A model generated the notes under the pieces. It saw only the letters and a program-made list of their open reading frames with translations. It searched no databases and was not told the origin of the DNA. Position numbers and translations under genes: made by a program. A DNA stretch of 64,000 nt from an uncultured Clostridium sp. (GTDB lineage: Bacteria; Bacillota_A; Clostridia; TANB77; CAG-508): assembly GCA_948466265.1 (NCBI GenBank), contig CAOJZU010000008.1, forward strand, positions 7,869-71,868, given 5' to 3'. Shown in pieces: positions 34,879-45,954 of the stretch (position 1 is its first letter; each line of letters starts with the position of its first letter).

Positions 34879-35475
34879 ATGTTAAGACAAGAGAAAGGTA
34901 TTACTTTGGTTGCACTAATTGTAACTATTATTATCTTAATAATACTTGCAGGTGTATCTATTGCAACTTTAACAGGTGATCATGGAGCTCTTACAGAAGC
35001 ACAGAATGCTAAAATATTAAATTCATATAATGGTGCCTCTGATCAAGCAAATCTTGCTTTTACAACTGTAAGATCAAAAATCATGGTAGAATCAGTAAAA
35101 GATTCAAACTATGACGCAAGAAAAGCAGCTGCAATTAATGGATTTATGAAGACTATGAAGGGCGATTTACCAGAAAAAAACGGATTTACATTTTATGTAG
35201 ATAAAGACAATAAAGAAACAGTAGACGGAGTTCAAGTTGCTGCACCAATAATTTATATCAAATATTCAGATGCATCATTGAAAAAAGGTATAATTGATGC
35301 TGGAGTTGATGGAGACAATGCAAAACCTGCACAACCAAGACAAAACGGTGCTGTTTATGCAACACTAACAATACGTGAACAATCAGTAAGTTATGCATTT
35401 AATACAGAACCACCAGCTGGAAATCCAGAATTCAAACATGATGTAGCTGAAATAGTAGATCCAGTTGCACCATAG
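34879..35475 (+). CDS. Type IV prepilin-like major pilin candidate
   Basis: 198 aa. Short basic leader ending in Gly followed by a hydrophobic helix (EKGITLVALIVTIIILIILAG), the class III signal processed by prepilin peptidase. Instead of the usual Phe-Thr-Leu-x-Glu it has I-T-L-V-A, a variant common in Clostridia. AAGGAGGAG Shine-Dalgarno and a separate leader suggest strong expression. The soluble part is unremarkable. No recoding site. Confidence 0.78.
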   Translation: MLRQEKGITLVALIVTIIILIILAGVSIATLTGDHGALTEAQNAKILNSYNGASDQANLAFTTVRSKIMVESVKDSNYDARKAAAINGFMKTMKGDLPEKNGFTFYVDKDNKETVDGVQVAAPIIYIKYSDASLKKGIIDAGVDGDNAKPAQPRQNGAVYATLTIREQSVSYAFNTEPPAGNPEFKHDVAEIVDPVAP

Positions 35476-35502
35476 TTAAAAATATAAAAACAAATAATAT
35501 AA

Positions 35503-35540
35503 TAGCCATATGCGTGACAGAAATTTTGCGTGTATGGCTA
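35503..35540 (+). promoter_or_regulatory. Stem-loop between pilin and prepilin peptidase genes
   Basis: TAGCCATA (35503-35510) pairs with TATGGCTA (35533-35540), and the interior has further complementarity (TGCGTG... region). No clear U-tract follows, so it may be an RNA-processing or stability element separating the pilin from the distal genes, or a weak attenuator. Confidence 0.5.
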
Positions 35541-35573
35541 ATATACTAAAAATAGTAATAAAAAGGAAATAAA

Positions 35574-36371
35574 ATGGATACATTTTTCTATATACTAATA
35601 TTTGTAATTGGAACTTTATTTGGAAGTTTCTTTACACTTGCAATTTATAGAATACCAAACAAAGAAGATATATTATATAAACATTCATATTGTCCTAATT
35701 GTAATAATAAATTAGGATTTTTAGAGTTAATACCTATTATTAGTTATATAGGATTAAAAGGAAAATGTGCTCATTGTGGACAAAAGATAAGAATAAGATA
35801 CTTAGTTTTAGAAGTATTATCAGGATTAGTATTTTTATGCTTTGCAATTTCACTTAATTTAAATTTAAACAATTTAGAAATATCAAAAATAATTACTTTC
35901 TTCTTTTATTCACTTTATTTTGTTACTCTTTTTATTATTGCAGGAATCGATAAAGAAAAAAATCTTATTGAGAAATCACTACTTCTATTCGGTGTGATTT
36001 TCGCAATTTGTTTTATGATATATGTATGTATATCTCAAAAAATTGTTATATATACATATATTATACTTATGTTTATGATAGTGTTATTACTTACAATTGA
36101 TAGCCTTATGCTAAAGAAAAAACTTACTGAAAACTACACAATAGATATTTTGATTTTAAGTATGATAATGGTTGCATTTGGCGGAAGAGAAGTTTTCTAT
36201 TACACAGTTTTTTTAACTTTAATTCTAATTGGAATTAGATTATGTATTGCAAAAGTAAGGACAAATAAAGAGCAAATGCAAGATAAAGAGATACAACTAC
36301 CGATTGGATTTTATATGACAATTTGTAATATTTGCTTAATCATCATTTCAAATATGATACTTTTAATTTAA
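35574..36371 (+). CDS. pilD: Prepilin peptidase / N-methyltransferase PilD
   Basis: Polytopic aspartic protease that cleaves and methylates prepilins. 265 aa with FGSFFTLAIYRIP at the N-terminus, a four-cysteine zinc module CPNC ... CAHC between the first two helices, and IAGIDKEKN carrying the first catalytic Asp region. The usual GxGD motif at the second Asp is not plain: the corresponding stretch is divergent (VAFGGREVFYY), so activity is likely but not certain. No recoding site. Confidence 0.85.
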   Translation: MDTFFYILIFVIGTLFGSFFTLAIYRIPNKEDILYKHSYCPNCNNKLGFLELIPIISYIGLKGKCAHCGQKIRIRYLVLEVLSGLVFLCFAISLNLNLNNLEISKIITFFFYSLYFVTLFIIAGIDKEKNLIEKSLLLFGVIFAICFMIYVCISQKIVIYTYIILMFMIVLLLTIDSLMLKKKLTENYTIDILILSMIMVAFGGREVFYYTVFLTLILIGIRLCIAKVRTNKEQMQDKEIQLPIGFYMTICNICLIIISNMILLI

Positions 36372-36387
36372 AGGAGAATAGCTTAGG

Positions 36388-36885
36388 ATGAAAAAAAATA
36401 ATGAAAGAGGATTTACAACAGTAGATATAAGTATTGCGATGATAGTAGTTGCAATGTTTGTTACAATCATGGGTTCAGTATTTTACAATGTATATTTATC
36501 TTCAACAGAAGCAAAAAGAACAGCTACAGCTTTAAATTATGGTGTAGATATATTTGAACAAATAAGTAATGATACATTTACTTTTCAAGCACTTACTCCA
36601 AAGGAAGTATTGATTTCGTTATCAGAAGAATTAGGGATAGAAGAAATTAAAGAAACAGAAAATGGTGATGAAAAAATTGGGACAGGAAGAATTGGAACAA
36701 AAGGGGCATATAATATAAAACTTTCAATGACAGAACCTGTTACAGTTGAAGGAATAAAACCTATAAAGAAATTTAAATTAATAATAACATATAATGTTGC
36801 AGCAAAAAAGGAGCCTGAAACAATAGAACTTGAAAGAATAAAAACTATTACTAATAAATTAAAGACAGATGAGGAGGGCATATGA
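36388..36885 (+). CDS. Prepilin-like minor pilin (PilV-type)
   Basis: 165 aa. Leader MKKNNERG then FTTVDISIAMIVVAMFVTIMG, a class III-type signal with Asp replacing the usual Glu5 area, and a soluble domain. Position next to pilD and a second pseudopilin supports a minor pilin role. The end overlaps the next ATG by four bases. Confidence 0.65.
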   Translation: MKKNNERGFTTVDISIAMIVVAMFVTIMGSVFYNVYLSSTEAKRTATALNYGVDIFEQISNDTFTFQALTPKEVLISLSEELGIEEIKETENGDEKIGTGRIGTKGAYNIKLSMTEPVTVEGIKPIKKFKLIITYNVAAKKEPETIELERIKTITNKLKTDEEGI

Positions 36886-37349
36886 TAAACAATAGAGGGA
36901 TAACAATGATTTCACTAATTATATATATAATAGTAATAACTTTTATACTTTCAGGTCTTACAGCAATCACTACCTCATTTTATAAAAATGTAAATGAAGT
37001 TGATCAGGGTTCAGAAAGTGCAGTTTCTTTTTCAAAGTTTAATATGTATTTTTTAAATGATATAAAAGAAGAAAAAGCAAAAATTGAAGATGTTACATCT
37101 AATGGGAAAAGTATAACGCTTTCTTTTACAAGAGGAAATAGTAAACAGACTGTAACTTATAAACTTTTATCGGGTAGCATTTATAGAGACAAAGTTAAAA
37201 TTTGTGATAAGGTAAAAGATTTAAATATAGATGCAGTTCCAGGTGGAACAAGTATCACAATTGATATTAATATTAGTGATTATGAAAAGACTACAACATA
37301 TAAGGTAGAACCTAAGATAATAATTGAAAGCACAGAAAGTGGGCTTTAA
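36882..37349 (+). CDS. Prepilin-like minor pilin (PilW-type)
   Basis: 155 aa. N-terminus MINNRGITMISLIIYIIVITFILSG is another short-leader hydrophobic helix after Gly. The soluble part (SAVSFSKFNMYFLNDIKEEK...TVTYKLLSGSIYRDK) resembles PilW/ComGF-like minor pilins. Co-translated with the previous gene. Confidence 0.65.
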   Translation: MINNRGITMISLIIYIIVITFILSGLTAITTSFYKNVNEVDQGSESAVSFSKFNMYFLNDIKEEKAKIEDVTSNGKSITLSFTRGNSKQTVTYKLLSGSIYRDKVKICDKVKDLNIDAVPGGTSITIDINISDYEKTTTYKVEPKIIIESTESGL

Positions 37350-37375
37350 AATACAAAGGAGGAAAATAAAAAACT

Positions 37376-39017
37376 ATGGATGTTAAAAGAAGACAACCAA
37401 TAGGAATAGAATTAGTTAAGAGGGGCGTTGTAACCCAAGATGATATTAGAGTTGCACTTGATTATCAAAAGGAACACCCAGATGAGAAGTTGGGAGATAT
37501 TATTCATAAACTAGCCTTATGTGATGAAAAAATATTATTATATGCAATTGGTGATATTTTAGGCGAAAAGACAATATTTCTACAACCTCATGATATAAAA
37601 GTAAAAATAGATGAATATATAGCACCTGACGTTTTAAGGAGAAATAAAGCAGTATTATTTGATGTAGAAAATGGAAAAGCAAAGGTATGTTTTTCTGACA
37701 CTGTAAATACCAGAGCAGTAGATCAAATAAGACTTCTCTTGCTAAATAGAGGAATATTACTTGAAAAGTATATTACATTTTCAAGTAATATTGAAGCAGT
37801 ATTAGATACTATGCAAGGAAGAGCAACTGATAATATAGGAAGTCCATCATCAGGAGGAAGTGATACTACATCACTTGTTGATAGCATAATAAGAACAGGT
37901 ATGGAAAAACGTGCAAGTGACATACACTTTGAGCCACTTGAAAATAAATTAAGAATACGTTATAGAATAGATGGTGAGCTATTTGAAGTTGCAGAAATTT
38001 CAAAGGATAAACAAGCCCAAGTTATAGGAAGATTAAAAGCTATTTCAAATATGCATCAAGAAAAGCAAGAATCGCAGGATCGGAAGAATAACAGTATACC
38101 CAGATTATAATATTCGTGTATCTTCTCAAAAAAATATTTTTGGAGAGAAATTTGTTCTAAGGCTACTAAAGAAAAATTCTAATGTTAAAGAAATTTTTGA
38201 ATTAGGTTTTCCAAAAGATGAAAAATTAGTTAGAGATAGTTTTGATAAGAGAAATTCTATAACAATTATGGCAGCTCCAACAGGAGAAGGTAAAACAACA
38301 ACACTATATAGTATAGTGCAATATTTAAATAAACCTGAAATTAATATAACTACAATTGAAGATCCAGTAGAAATAAGAATACCAGGTTTAAACCAAATAG
38401 AAGTAGATGCAAAGACTTCTTTTATAGATTCACTAAGAACTGTTTTAAGACAAGACCCTGATATAATTTTAGTTGGAGAAATAAGAGATAAAGAAACAGC
38501 AGAAATTGCAATGCAAGCAGGACAAACTGGACACTATGTACTTTCTACAATTCATACAATAGATGCAATTGAAGTCATTACAAGACTTAGAAAAATGGGA
38601 GTCTCAAATTATGATATAGCAAGTACACTTGCAACAACAGTTTCACAAAGACTAGTAAGAAAATTATGCCCTGATTGTAAAAGAGAAAGAGATTTTACAG
38701 AGAAAGAATTAGAACTTATTCATCTTGTAGAAGAAAGAGATAACGTCAAATTTAATTTAGAAGGCAAAAAAACATATGATGCCGTTGGGTGCAAAAAATG
38801 TAATAATGTTGGATTTTTTGAGAGAATTGGTTTATTTGAAATATTAATTCTTGATGATAAAATAAGAGACTTAATTACAGCAGATGCATCTTCATTACAA
38901 ATAAAAGAGCAAGCAATGCAAGGAAGTTATAGGCCATTAATTGTAGATGGAGTTAGCAAAGTGTTAAGTGGAGAGACTAATTTAAATGAATTAAATAGAA
39001 AACTACGTATATATTAA
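37376..39017 (+). CDS. pilB: Type IV pilus extension ATPase PilB (1 recoding site)
   Basis: Hexameric cytoplasmic ATPase powering pilus extension. N-terminal GspE-II domain (GIELVKRGVVTQDDIRVAL), DIHFEPLENKLRIRYRIDG, Walker A APTGEGKTTTLYSI, LRQDPDIILVGEIRD, the Asp/His boxes, and the four-cysteine zinc site CPDCKRE ... CKKC. A single skip at 38081 joins ESQD-GRITVYPDYNIRVSS, the conserved QDGR segment. About 546 aa. Confidence 0.95.
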
Positions 39018-39040
39018 TTAGAAATAATGGAGGAAAGAAT

Positions 39041-40145
39041 ATGGTTCAAATAGAAAGAATTTTGGATGAAGCAATAAAAAAAGATGCGTCAGATGTACAT
39101 CTAATATGTGGATTAAAACCAAAATTAAGAATAGTAAGGCAACTATTAGACATTCCAGATACTGAGGTTTTAACAGAAGAAGATATGACTGAAATTTATG
39201 ATTATTTCATAAGAGGGAATGTTGAATTAGATAAAGTATTTGATGAAACAAGAAAAATAGATATGTCATATGAATATAAAGAGTTAAGACTGAGAGTAAA
39301 TATCTCTTTAGTTGATGATGTACCAATTTTTACTTTAAGAGTTGTAAAAAATAAACTTCCACCATATGAATTACTTGGAATACCAGAAGTTGTAAGAAGT
39401 AAAATTGATCAACCACAAGGCTTAATCTTAGTTACAGGTAAGACTAATTCAGGTAAGACTACAACTTTAAATGCCTTAATAAATGAAATAAATGAACATT
39501 CAAATAAAAAGATTTTAACATTAGAAAATCCAGTTGAATATAGACATCAATCAAAACAGTCTATTATAATACAAAAGGAAATAGGACCTCGGAAAAGATG
39601 CACTTTCATTTAGTGATGGTGTAAAAAACTCCTTAAGAGAAGACTGTGATATTGTAGTAATAGGAGAGATTAGAGATAAAGAGACAATGGAAGCTGCAAT
39701 AGAGACAGCGGAGTCTGGACACTTAGTAATTGGTACACTTCATACAAAATCTTGTGCAGAAACATTAGATAGAATGATTGATTTTTATGAAGTAAGAGAG
39801 CAAGCAAGTATAAAATACATGATTTCTTCACTTCTTAAACTTGTTTTATCACAAAGATTGATTAAAGGTATCGATGGAAGATTAATTCTTGTACCAGAAG
39901 TAATGATAGTTGACAATGTTATTTCTGGATTAATAAGAAAAGAGAAACTTGGAACTTCTGAAGTTGAGGATGCTATTCAAAGTGGTACAGATAAAGGAAA
40001 TATAAGTCTAATAAACTCACTTGCAAAATTATTTGTAGATGAAAGGATAACATTAGACCAAGCAAAGGCTCAAATGGAAGATAAGAATGTTGAAATCTTA
40101 AATAGAACAATAATGCAAATGAAGATAAAAAAGGATAGAATGTAA
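39041..40145 (+). CDS. pilT: Pilus retraction ATPase PilT (1 recoding site)
   Basis: RecA-like ATPase for pilus retraction and twitching. KKDASDVHL start, VTGKTNSGKTTTLNAL as Walker A (first Gly-Lys unusual but the GKTTT is intact), ENPVEYRHQ, and after the skip at 39590 (EIGP-GKDALSFSDGVKNSLREDCDIVVIGEIRD) the Walker B and GHLVIGTLHT motif. About 367 aa. Its presence implies a retractable type IVa-like pilus. Confidence 0.93.
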
Positions 40146-40164
40146 GGTAAAGGAGGGATAAGAT

Positions 40165-41511
40165 ATGCCAATATATAAGTATAAAGCTATAACCGAGAAT
40201 GGTATGATAGTTACAAATACAATAGAAGAAAGTAGCAAATATTTGGCAATAACAAAATTAAAGAGAAATGGACTAACACCAATTAATGTAGATAAGTCAC
40301 TTCAAAGAAGAAAGTCAACTAGAACAGTAAGAAAAAATACTCAAAATATAAATGATGTTTTGAAGAATGTTGATACAACTAACCTTCTATCAAGTAGGCA
40401 AAACACAAAAACTTCATATTTTGATAAATTCTATCATAGTATAACGAAATCTGAAAGGATAACTTCAAGAGATATTATAGTATTTACCCAAAACTTTTAT
40501 CTTTTGAAGAAAGCTAATTTCAATAATATTCATGCACTAAATACTTTAATAGATAGTACAGAAAATGTTAGCTTTAGAGGAATTCTAGAAGATATTTTGG
40601 CTGGTGTTGAAGCCGGTGAAAATATGTATTCTACAATGGAATACTATGAAGATGTATTTCCTTATCTTTATATAAATATGATAAAGGTAGGAGAGATGTC
40701 AGGAAACTTGACAAATGCACTAGAGCAAGCATTAAGTTTCTTAGAGGAAACAGATTCGATTAATAGAACTTTAAGAAGCATATTAGTACCAAATATTGCA
40801 CAATTTATTTTGCTTATCCTTATGCTATTTATTGGTACAATTGTTGCAATTCCTACAATTCAAGACTTATATACAAGTATGGGATCTGAAGAAACACTTC
40901 CTGCAATTAGTATATGGTTTTCAAATGTTATTAATTGGATTGCAACATTCTGGTACGTTCCAACATTCATTATTGGAGTAATAGTCGGAACTGCAATTTG
41001 GTATTGCAATACACCAAAGGGTAAATATAATTTCCACTATTTTAAATATACTATGCCAGTATTTGGTGGGCTAATTTTCGCAATTGATTTTTCAAGAGTT
41101 ATGAGAGCTATGCTTCTTAATTTAAATAATGGTATGAGAATTCAAGAGGCTTTAGATATAAGTAAAAATGTTTCTAAAAACTATGTTATGCTTTCTATAA
41201 TGGAATCTTCAATAAATAATATTTTAATAGGTGAAAGTTGGATAGAACCATTTGAAAGGTCGAAACTTGCTAAACCTATGGTTACAGAGATGCTCAAAAT
41301 AGGTATGAGTACAGACTTGTCACAGATGATGGAAAAACTACTAGAATATATGGATATTGATATTAAAAACTTGCTTAATAAAGCTGTTAAAGCTTTACCT
41401 CAGATTGTATATGGCATTGTAGGTGTTGTATTGATATTCTTCGTATTAGTTGTATTAGTGCCATGTATACAAGTTTACATGGGAACATGGCTACTATCAG
41501 CATATACCTAA
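40165..41511 (+). CDS. pilC: Pilus platform protein PilC
   Basis: Polytopic inner-membrane platform of type IV pili and type II secretion. 448 aa with N-terminal MPIYKYKAITENG, two GspF-type domains (FTQNFYLLKKANF, AGVEAGENMYSTMEYYEDVFPYLYINMIKVGEMSGNL as separate segments) and three long membrane helices. It contains GTC GGA and GCC GGT (out-of-phase CGG) and no recoding site. Confidence 0.93.
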   Translation: MPIYKYKAITENGMIVTNTIEESSKYLAITKLKRNGLTPINVDKSLQRRKSTRTVRKNTQNINDVLKNVDTTNLLSSRQNTKTSYFDKFYHSITKSERITSRDIIVFTQNFYLLKKANFNNIHALNTLIDSTENVSFRGILEDILAGVEAGENMYSTMEYYEDVFPYLYINMIKVGEMSGNLTNALEQALSFLEETDSINRTLRSILVPNIAQFILLILMLFIGTIVAIPTIQDLYTSMGSEETLPAISIWFSNVINWIATFWYVPTFIIGVIVGTAIWYCNTPKGKYNFHYFKYTMPVFGGLIFAIDFSRVMRAMLLNLNNGMRIQEALDISKNVSKNYVMLSIMESSINNILIGESWIEPFERSKLAKPMVTEMLKIGMSTDLSQMMEKLLEYMDIDIKNLLNKAVKALPQIVYGIVGVVLIFFVLVVLVPCIQVYMGTWLLSAYT

Positions 41512-41524
41512 AAATAAAAAAACT

Positions 41525-41575
41525 AAATCACAGCCTCTTCTTGCTTAAAATCTGCGCAAGGAGAGGCTGTGATTT
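41525..41575. terminator. Terminator between the pilus operon and dapA
   Basis: Imperfect 20-bp inverted repeat AAATCACAGCCTCTTCTTGC / GCAAGGAGAGGCTGTGATTT with an 11-base loop, between convergent transcripts; flanking A and T runs suit both strands. Confidence 0.82.
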
Positions 41576-41581
41576 AATATT

Positions 41582-42468
41582 CTATTTTAAAAATTTTTTT
41601 ATTTCTTCATTTAATAATTCCTTTGTTTTTTCAGTTGCCTCTGTTAAAGGGAGTCTAGGAACTCCAAAATTGTATCCTATGATATTTAACGCAGCTTTAA
41701 CTGGAATAGGGTTAACTTCACTAAATAATGCTGAAATTAAAGGTATGCTTTCTATTTGGAGCATTCTTGCTTCGCTAGTTTTTCCGCTCTAAAAAACTAT
41801 GAACCATTTGAGAAGTTTTTTTAGGTGCAACATTTGATAAAACTGAAATAACACCGAATTCCACCAAGTGAAAGTACAGGTAAAATTTGATCATCATTTC
41901 CACTATAAATAGGTAAGTTATCTCCGCAGAGATTTGCAATTTCTGCAACCTGAGAAATATCTCCGGCTTGCTTCTTTTATTCCGAACAATATTTGGAATT
42001 CTAGAAAGTTCTAAAGCAGTTTTGGGTTCAATATTTACACCTGTTCTTGATTTTACACTGTAAACAATGATTGGAAGAGATACAGAATTTGCAATAGCTT
42101 CATAGTGCTTTATAAGTCCTAATTGAGTGCATTTGTTATAGTATGGAGTAACAACTAAAAGTCCATCTGCGCCGGATGCTCTCTGCATATTTTGACATTT
42201 CTACAGCAGAATAAGTATTGTTTCCACCAGTTCCTGCAATGATTGGAACTCTTCTGTTAGCCACATCTACTGCAAACTTAATTGTTTCTTTTTTTTCTTT
42301 TTCTGTCATTGTAGAGCTTTCCCCAGTTGTACCACATACTATAATTGCGTCAATTCCTTCCTTGATTTGATTTTCAATAAGCTTTCTAAACTCATCAAAA
42401 TTAACACCATTTTCAGAAAAGGGTGTTGAAATAGCTGTTCCACAGCCAACAAATATAGGAGTCTTCAT
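41582..42468 (-). CDS. dapA: 4-hydroxy-tetrahydrodipicolinate synthase DapA (5 recoding sites)
   Basis: Aldolase condensing pyruvate and aspartate semialdehyde. ATG 42468; [22 protein letters not shown], then skips at 42174 ([17 protein letters not shown]), 41984 and 41965 (NIV-GIKEAS-GDISQ, bracketing the Schiff-base lysine), 41856 ([11 protein letters not shown]) and 41786 (FLE-GKTSEA). The intervening CTC TGC GGA near 41935 is an out-of-phase CGG and is read straight. About 293 aa, normal size. The three middle shifts add up to three, so one conventional frame looks open across 41775-42188 although its centre is nonsense. The gene is not next to dapB here. Confidence 0.96.
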
Positions 42469-42669
42469 AATTTGACCTCCATGTTTGAAAATACTTTTCA
42501 AACAAAATTTTTTTTAAAGGCTATATAATTATATAAATCCTTAACACTTTTATTATATGTAAAAGACTTAATATTTGCAAGTAAAAAATCAAAAAAAAGT
42601 ATACAAAAGTTATTTTAAGTGGTATACTATATAAGATAAATTAAAAAATAAGAAAGGAAATAAAAAATT
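42469..42669. promoter_or_regulatory. Divergent promoter region dapA / pyk
   Basis: A/T-rich spacer. TATACT at 42623-42628 is a candidate -10 for pyk; no clear -35 is seen. GGAGGTCAAATT upstream of dapA on the minus strand is its ribosome binding site. Confidence 0.45.
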
Positions 42670-44101
42670 ATGGACAAAAATTTGAGAAAAACAAAAATTG
42701 TATGTACAATTGGACCTGCCAGTGAAAATAGAATGGTAGAATTAATGAATGCAGGTATGGATGTAGTAAGAATAAACTTCTCACACGGAAGCTATCCAGA
42801 GCAAAAAGATAAAATTGAAAAATTTTTTGAAGCAAGAAGTCAGGTTAAGAAACCTGTTGCAGTACTTTTGGATATGCAAGGACCTGAAGTAAGAACAGGA
42901 AAGCTTAAAGAAGCACCTGTAGAATTAATGGCAGGAGATATATTTACTCTTGTAAATGAAGATATAGAAGGAGATAAACAAAAAGTATCTGTAAGTTATA
43001 AAAAGTTATATGAAGATGTAAATATTGGAACTAAAATATTAGTAGATGATGGACTAATTGAACTAGAAGTAACTGAAATAAAAGGAAAGGATATAGTTTG
43101 CCAAGTTGTAAATGGAGGAAAACTTGGAAATAGAAAAAGTGTAAATATTCCAGGAATACATCTACAGTTGCCAGCATTAAAAGAAAAAGATATTCAGGAT
43201 TTAGTAGATGGTGCAAAAGTCCGGATTTGATTATGTTGCAGCATCATTTGTAAGAAATAAAGAAGACGTTTTAGCTGTAAGAAAAGTATTAGATGAAAAT
43301 GGTGGAGAAGATATAAAAATTATTTGTAAAGTAGAAAATCAAGAAGGATTAGATAACATAGAAGAAATAATAGACAATTCAGCTGGAATAATGATTGGTA
43401 GAGGAGATCTTGGAGTAGAAATACCTTGCCAAAATGTACCTATAGCTCAAAAAGAAATAATAAAATTATGCAACAGAAAAGGGAAAATAGTTATTACAGC
43501 AACTCAAATGCTTGAATCTATGACACATAATCCAAGACCAACAAGAGCAGAAGTAAGTGACGTTGCAAATGCGATATATGATAGAACTGGTGCAATAATG
43601 CTTTCTGGCGAATGTGCTATGGGCGAATATCCTGTAGAATGTGTTAAGACAATGGTTGATATTTCTGAAACAATTGAAAATGAGATTAAATATTGGGAAA
43701 GATTTAACAATAAATATCAACAAGTTGAGACAGAAGATCTAGAATATAATATAAATTATGCAGTATGCAGAATGGCTAAAAAAGTTAATGCTAAATGTGT
43801 TGTTGCTTATACAAATACAGGAGATACTGCAAGATATTTATCAGGACTTGGAATAAAGTGCCCAGTATTTGCAGTTACATCAAATGAAAAGACTTATAAT
43901 CAATTAGCTTTAGTATGGAATGTTTTCCCTATATTGTTACCAGAACAAAAAACAATTGATGATTTACTAGAAGTGGGATTAGAGAAATTAGAAGAAACAG
44001 GACATATAGGAAAAGGTGATAAGGTAATAATCGCTGGTGGTTCACATATACTTCCAAGTAGAAAAAATAGCAAAACAATTGGTGGCATATTAGAAATTTA
44101 G
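42670..44101 (+). CDS. pyk: Pyruvate kinase (1 recoding site)
   Basis: Final ATP-producing step of glycolysis. TKIVCTIGPAS start, VRINFSHGSY, DMQGPEVRTG, the B domain, IMIGRGDLGVEIP and TATQMLESMTHNPRPTRAEVSDVANAI. One skip at 43222 joins DGAKV-GFDYVAASFVRN at the start of the A-domain strand. About 476 aa, without the extra C-terminal PEP-like domain of Bacillus enzymes. CAC GGA near 42784 is an out-of-phase CGG. One site in a glycolytic gene argues that the skip is efficient. Confidence 0.97.
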
Positions 44102-44173
44102 TCTGATATGATTTGAAGAATTTGGATTTTGTGATCACTACTCTGAGAAATTTACTAAATAAAAAAACAAATG

Positions 44174-44202
44174 TTGACAAATGTTAAAAAATTTAGTATA
44201 AT
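44174..44202 (+). promoter_or_regulatory. Consensus SigA-type promoter for rpmF
   Basis: TTGACA 44174-44179, exactly 17 bases, TATAAT 44197-44202. This is a perfect consensus, consistent with a highly expressed ribosomal protein gene. Confidence 0.9.
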
Positions 44203-44269
44203 ATTTAAGCATAATTTAAGAGATAAACAAAAATATAGATGAGTCGTAATAAAAAGGAGGTAATTTAAC

Positions 44270-44458
44270 ATGGCACAACCAAAAAGAAGATGGTCAAAAG
44301 CAAGAACTGGACTCAGAAGATCTACATGGAAAGTAGAAAAACCAAGTATTGCGGCTTGCCCACATTGTCACGAGCCTGTATTACCACACAGAGCTTGCAA
44401 AAACTGTGGATACTATGATGGAAAACAAGTCATAGCAGTAAATGAAGAAAATGCATAG
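44270..44458 (+). CDS. rpmF: Ribosomal protein bL32
   Basis: 62 aa, MAQPKRRWSKARTGLRRS start and two CxxC pairs (CPHCHEP, CKNCGYY), so a zinc-binding C+ form. AAAGGAGG Shine-Dalgarno, own promoter and terminator. No recoding site; ATT GCG GCT is an out-of-phase CGG. Confidence 0.98.
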   Translation: MAQPKRRWSKARTGLRRSTWKVEKPSIAACPHCHEPVLPHRACKNCGYYDGKQVIAVNEENA

Positions 44459-44472
44459 AATACTTATGTAAT

Positions 44473-44505
44473 AAAAGAGGCATACCTTTGAGGTATGTCT
44501 CTTTT
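44473..44505 (+). terminator. Terminator after rpmF
   Basis: AAAAGAGGCATACCT / AGGTATGTCTCTTTT hairpin with T-tract. Confidence 0.88.
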
Positions 44506-44587
44506 TGTAACTAAATATAAATTGTATACATAATATGTATTATATCATAGAATTTTTATGATATAAAAACAAAAGGGAGGAATAAAA

Positions 44588-44939
44588 ATGTGTAATTGTA
44601 GACGTAGAAAATGTGTAGCTTTAAATAATCCATGTCATCAAGATGCTAGTGAATATGAGACAATGTGCAATAATTTACAAGAACAATCAGAAGGCTATAA
44701 TAAGCATTGTGGTTGTGGCTTTGATGAAGAAATAGATGATGTATTTCCACAAAATCCAATGTATGCTCAAAGCTATGTACCAGTTCAAGTAATGGAAAAC
44801 ACTTATATGCCATGCTCAGGCTTGCATAAAGGAACAATTTTCCCAGAACTTGTGTCTGAGTATTGCCCACGGTCAATCTATGGCTGAAATCCAATACATT
44901 ATGGACACAAATACTATAAAGGAGGGCTGCAACAGATGA
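44588..44939 (+). CDS. cotJA: Spore coat-associated protein CotJA (1 recoding site)
   Basis: Small inner spore coat protein. The Cys-rich N-terminus MCNCRRRKC is unusual, then VQVMENTYMPCSGLHKGTIFPEL and, after the skip at 44870, EYCP-GQSMAEIQYIMDTN, the recognisable CotJA core. About 116 aa. Its end overlaps the cotJB start by four bases. Confidence 0.85.
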
Positions 44940-45262
44940 ATCAAGATACAGAATATAACATCGTTTTAGATGAAGTAGAAAGTAGAGTTTCTTCTTGTCC
45001 TTGCCAAGATGGTGATAGTACACGTGAAGAATTAATGCACCAAATTAAATGCTATAACTTTGCAGTAATTGAGCTTGGGTTATATTTGGATACTCATCCA
45101 GATGATGAAAGAGCTCTTTGTTTGCATAATAGTTATACTAAAACTTTAAAAGAGTTAAAAGATAAGTATCAAAAAGTGTATGGACCACTTTCAATATATT
45201 ATCCTTGTAATAAATGGCGTTGGCTTGAAGAACCATGGCCATGGGAAGGAGGTAATAACTAA
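44936..45262 (+). CDS. cotJB: Spore coat protein CotJB
   Basis: 108 aa: MHQIKCYNFAVIELGLYLDTHPDDERAL and YGPLSIYYP are typical. The C-terminus WRWLEEPWPWEGG matches the family. Overlaps cotJC by one base (TAATG). Confidence 0.9.
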   Translation: MNQDTEYNIVLDEVESRVSSCPCQDGDSTREELMHQIKCYNFAVIELGLYLDTHPDDERALCLHNSYTKTLKELKDKYQKVYGPLSIYYPCNKWRWLEEPWPWEGGNN

Positions 45263-45940
45263 TGTGGACTTATGATAAGGTATTAGAATATCCTATAAAT
45301 ATAAAAGAAACAAATACTGAACTTGCAAAAAATATTATATCTCAATATGGACGGACCAGATGGAGAACTTGCTGCATCACTTAGATATTTGTCTCAAAAA
45401 TTCGGAATGCCAGACCAAAAGGCAAAAGCTATATTAAATGATATTGGAACAGAAGAATTAGCTCACTTAGAAATGGTTGGAACAATAGTACATCAATTAA
45501 CAAGAAATGCTACTATTGAAGAAGTAGAAAGAGGAGGCTTAGCTCCTTACTATACAGATCATGGTCTTGGAGTATATCCACAAGCTGCAGCAGGTATGCC
45601 TTTTACAGCATCATATATTGCAGTAAAGGGAGATCCAATAGCAGATTTACAAGAAGACTTAGCGGCAGAACAAAAAGCAAGAGCAACTTATGAAAAATTG
45701 ATAGACTTATGTAGAGACTATCCTGATGTAGTAGATCCACTTAAATTCTTAAGAGAAAGAGAAATAGTTCACTTCCAAAGATTTGGTGAAGCACTTCGTG
45801 GAGTACAAGATAAACTTGCCCAAAAGAAATTCTATATGGATAGTAATAATCCTATATTTGTAAACAATAATATGATACAGAATACAAATCAAATGCAAAA
45901 TAGTAAAAACATGAATAACTCATGTGGTTGTGGAAGATAA
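45262..45940 (+). CDS. cotJC: Spore coat protein CotJC, manganese-catalase-like (1 recoding site)
   Basis: Ferritin-like di-manganese catalase family protein of the spore coat. MWTYDKVLEYPI start; skip at 45352 gives ISQYG-GPDGELAASLRYLSQ, the conserved GGxxGE segment; metal ligands in NDIGTEELAHLEMVG and EREIVHFQRFGEAL. About 225 aa with a Cys-Gly-Cys-Gly tail. Confidence 0.95.
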
Positions 45941-45954
45941 AAATAAATAGGGTG

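Noticed and set aside
41775..42188. Continuous minus-strand ORF across dapA
   Set aside because: Its centre does not match DapA. Three +1 shifts sum to a codon, so the outer parts fall back into one frame by chance.
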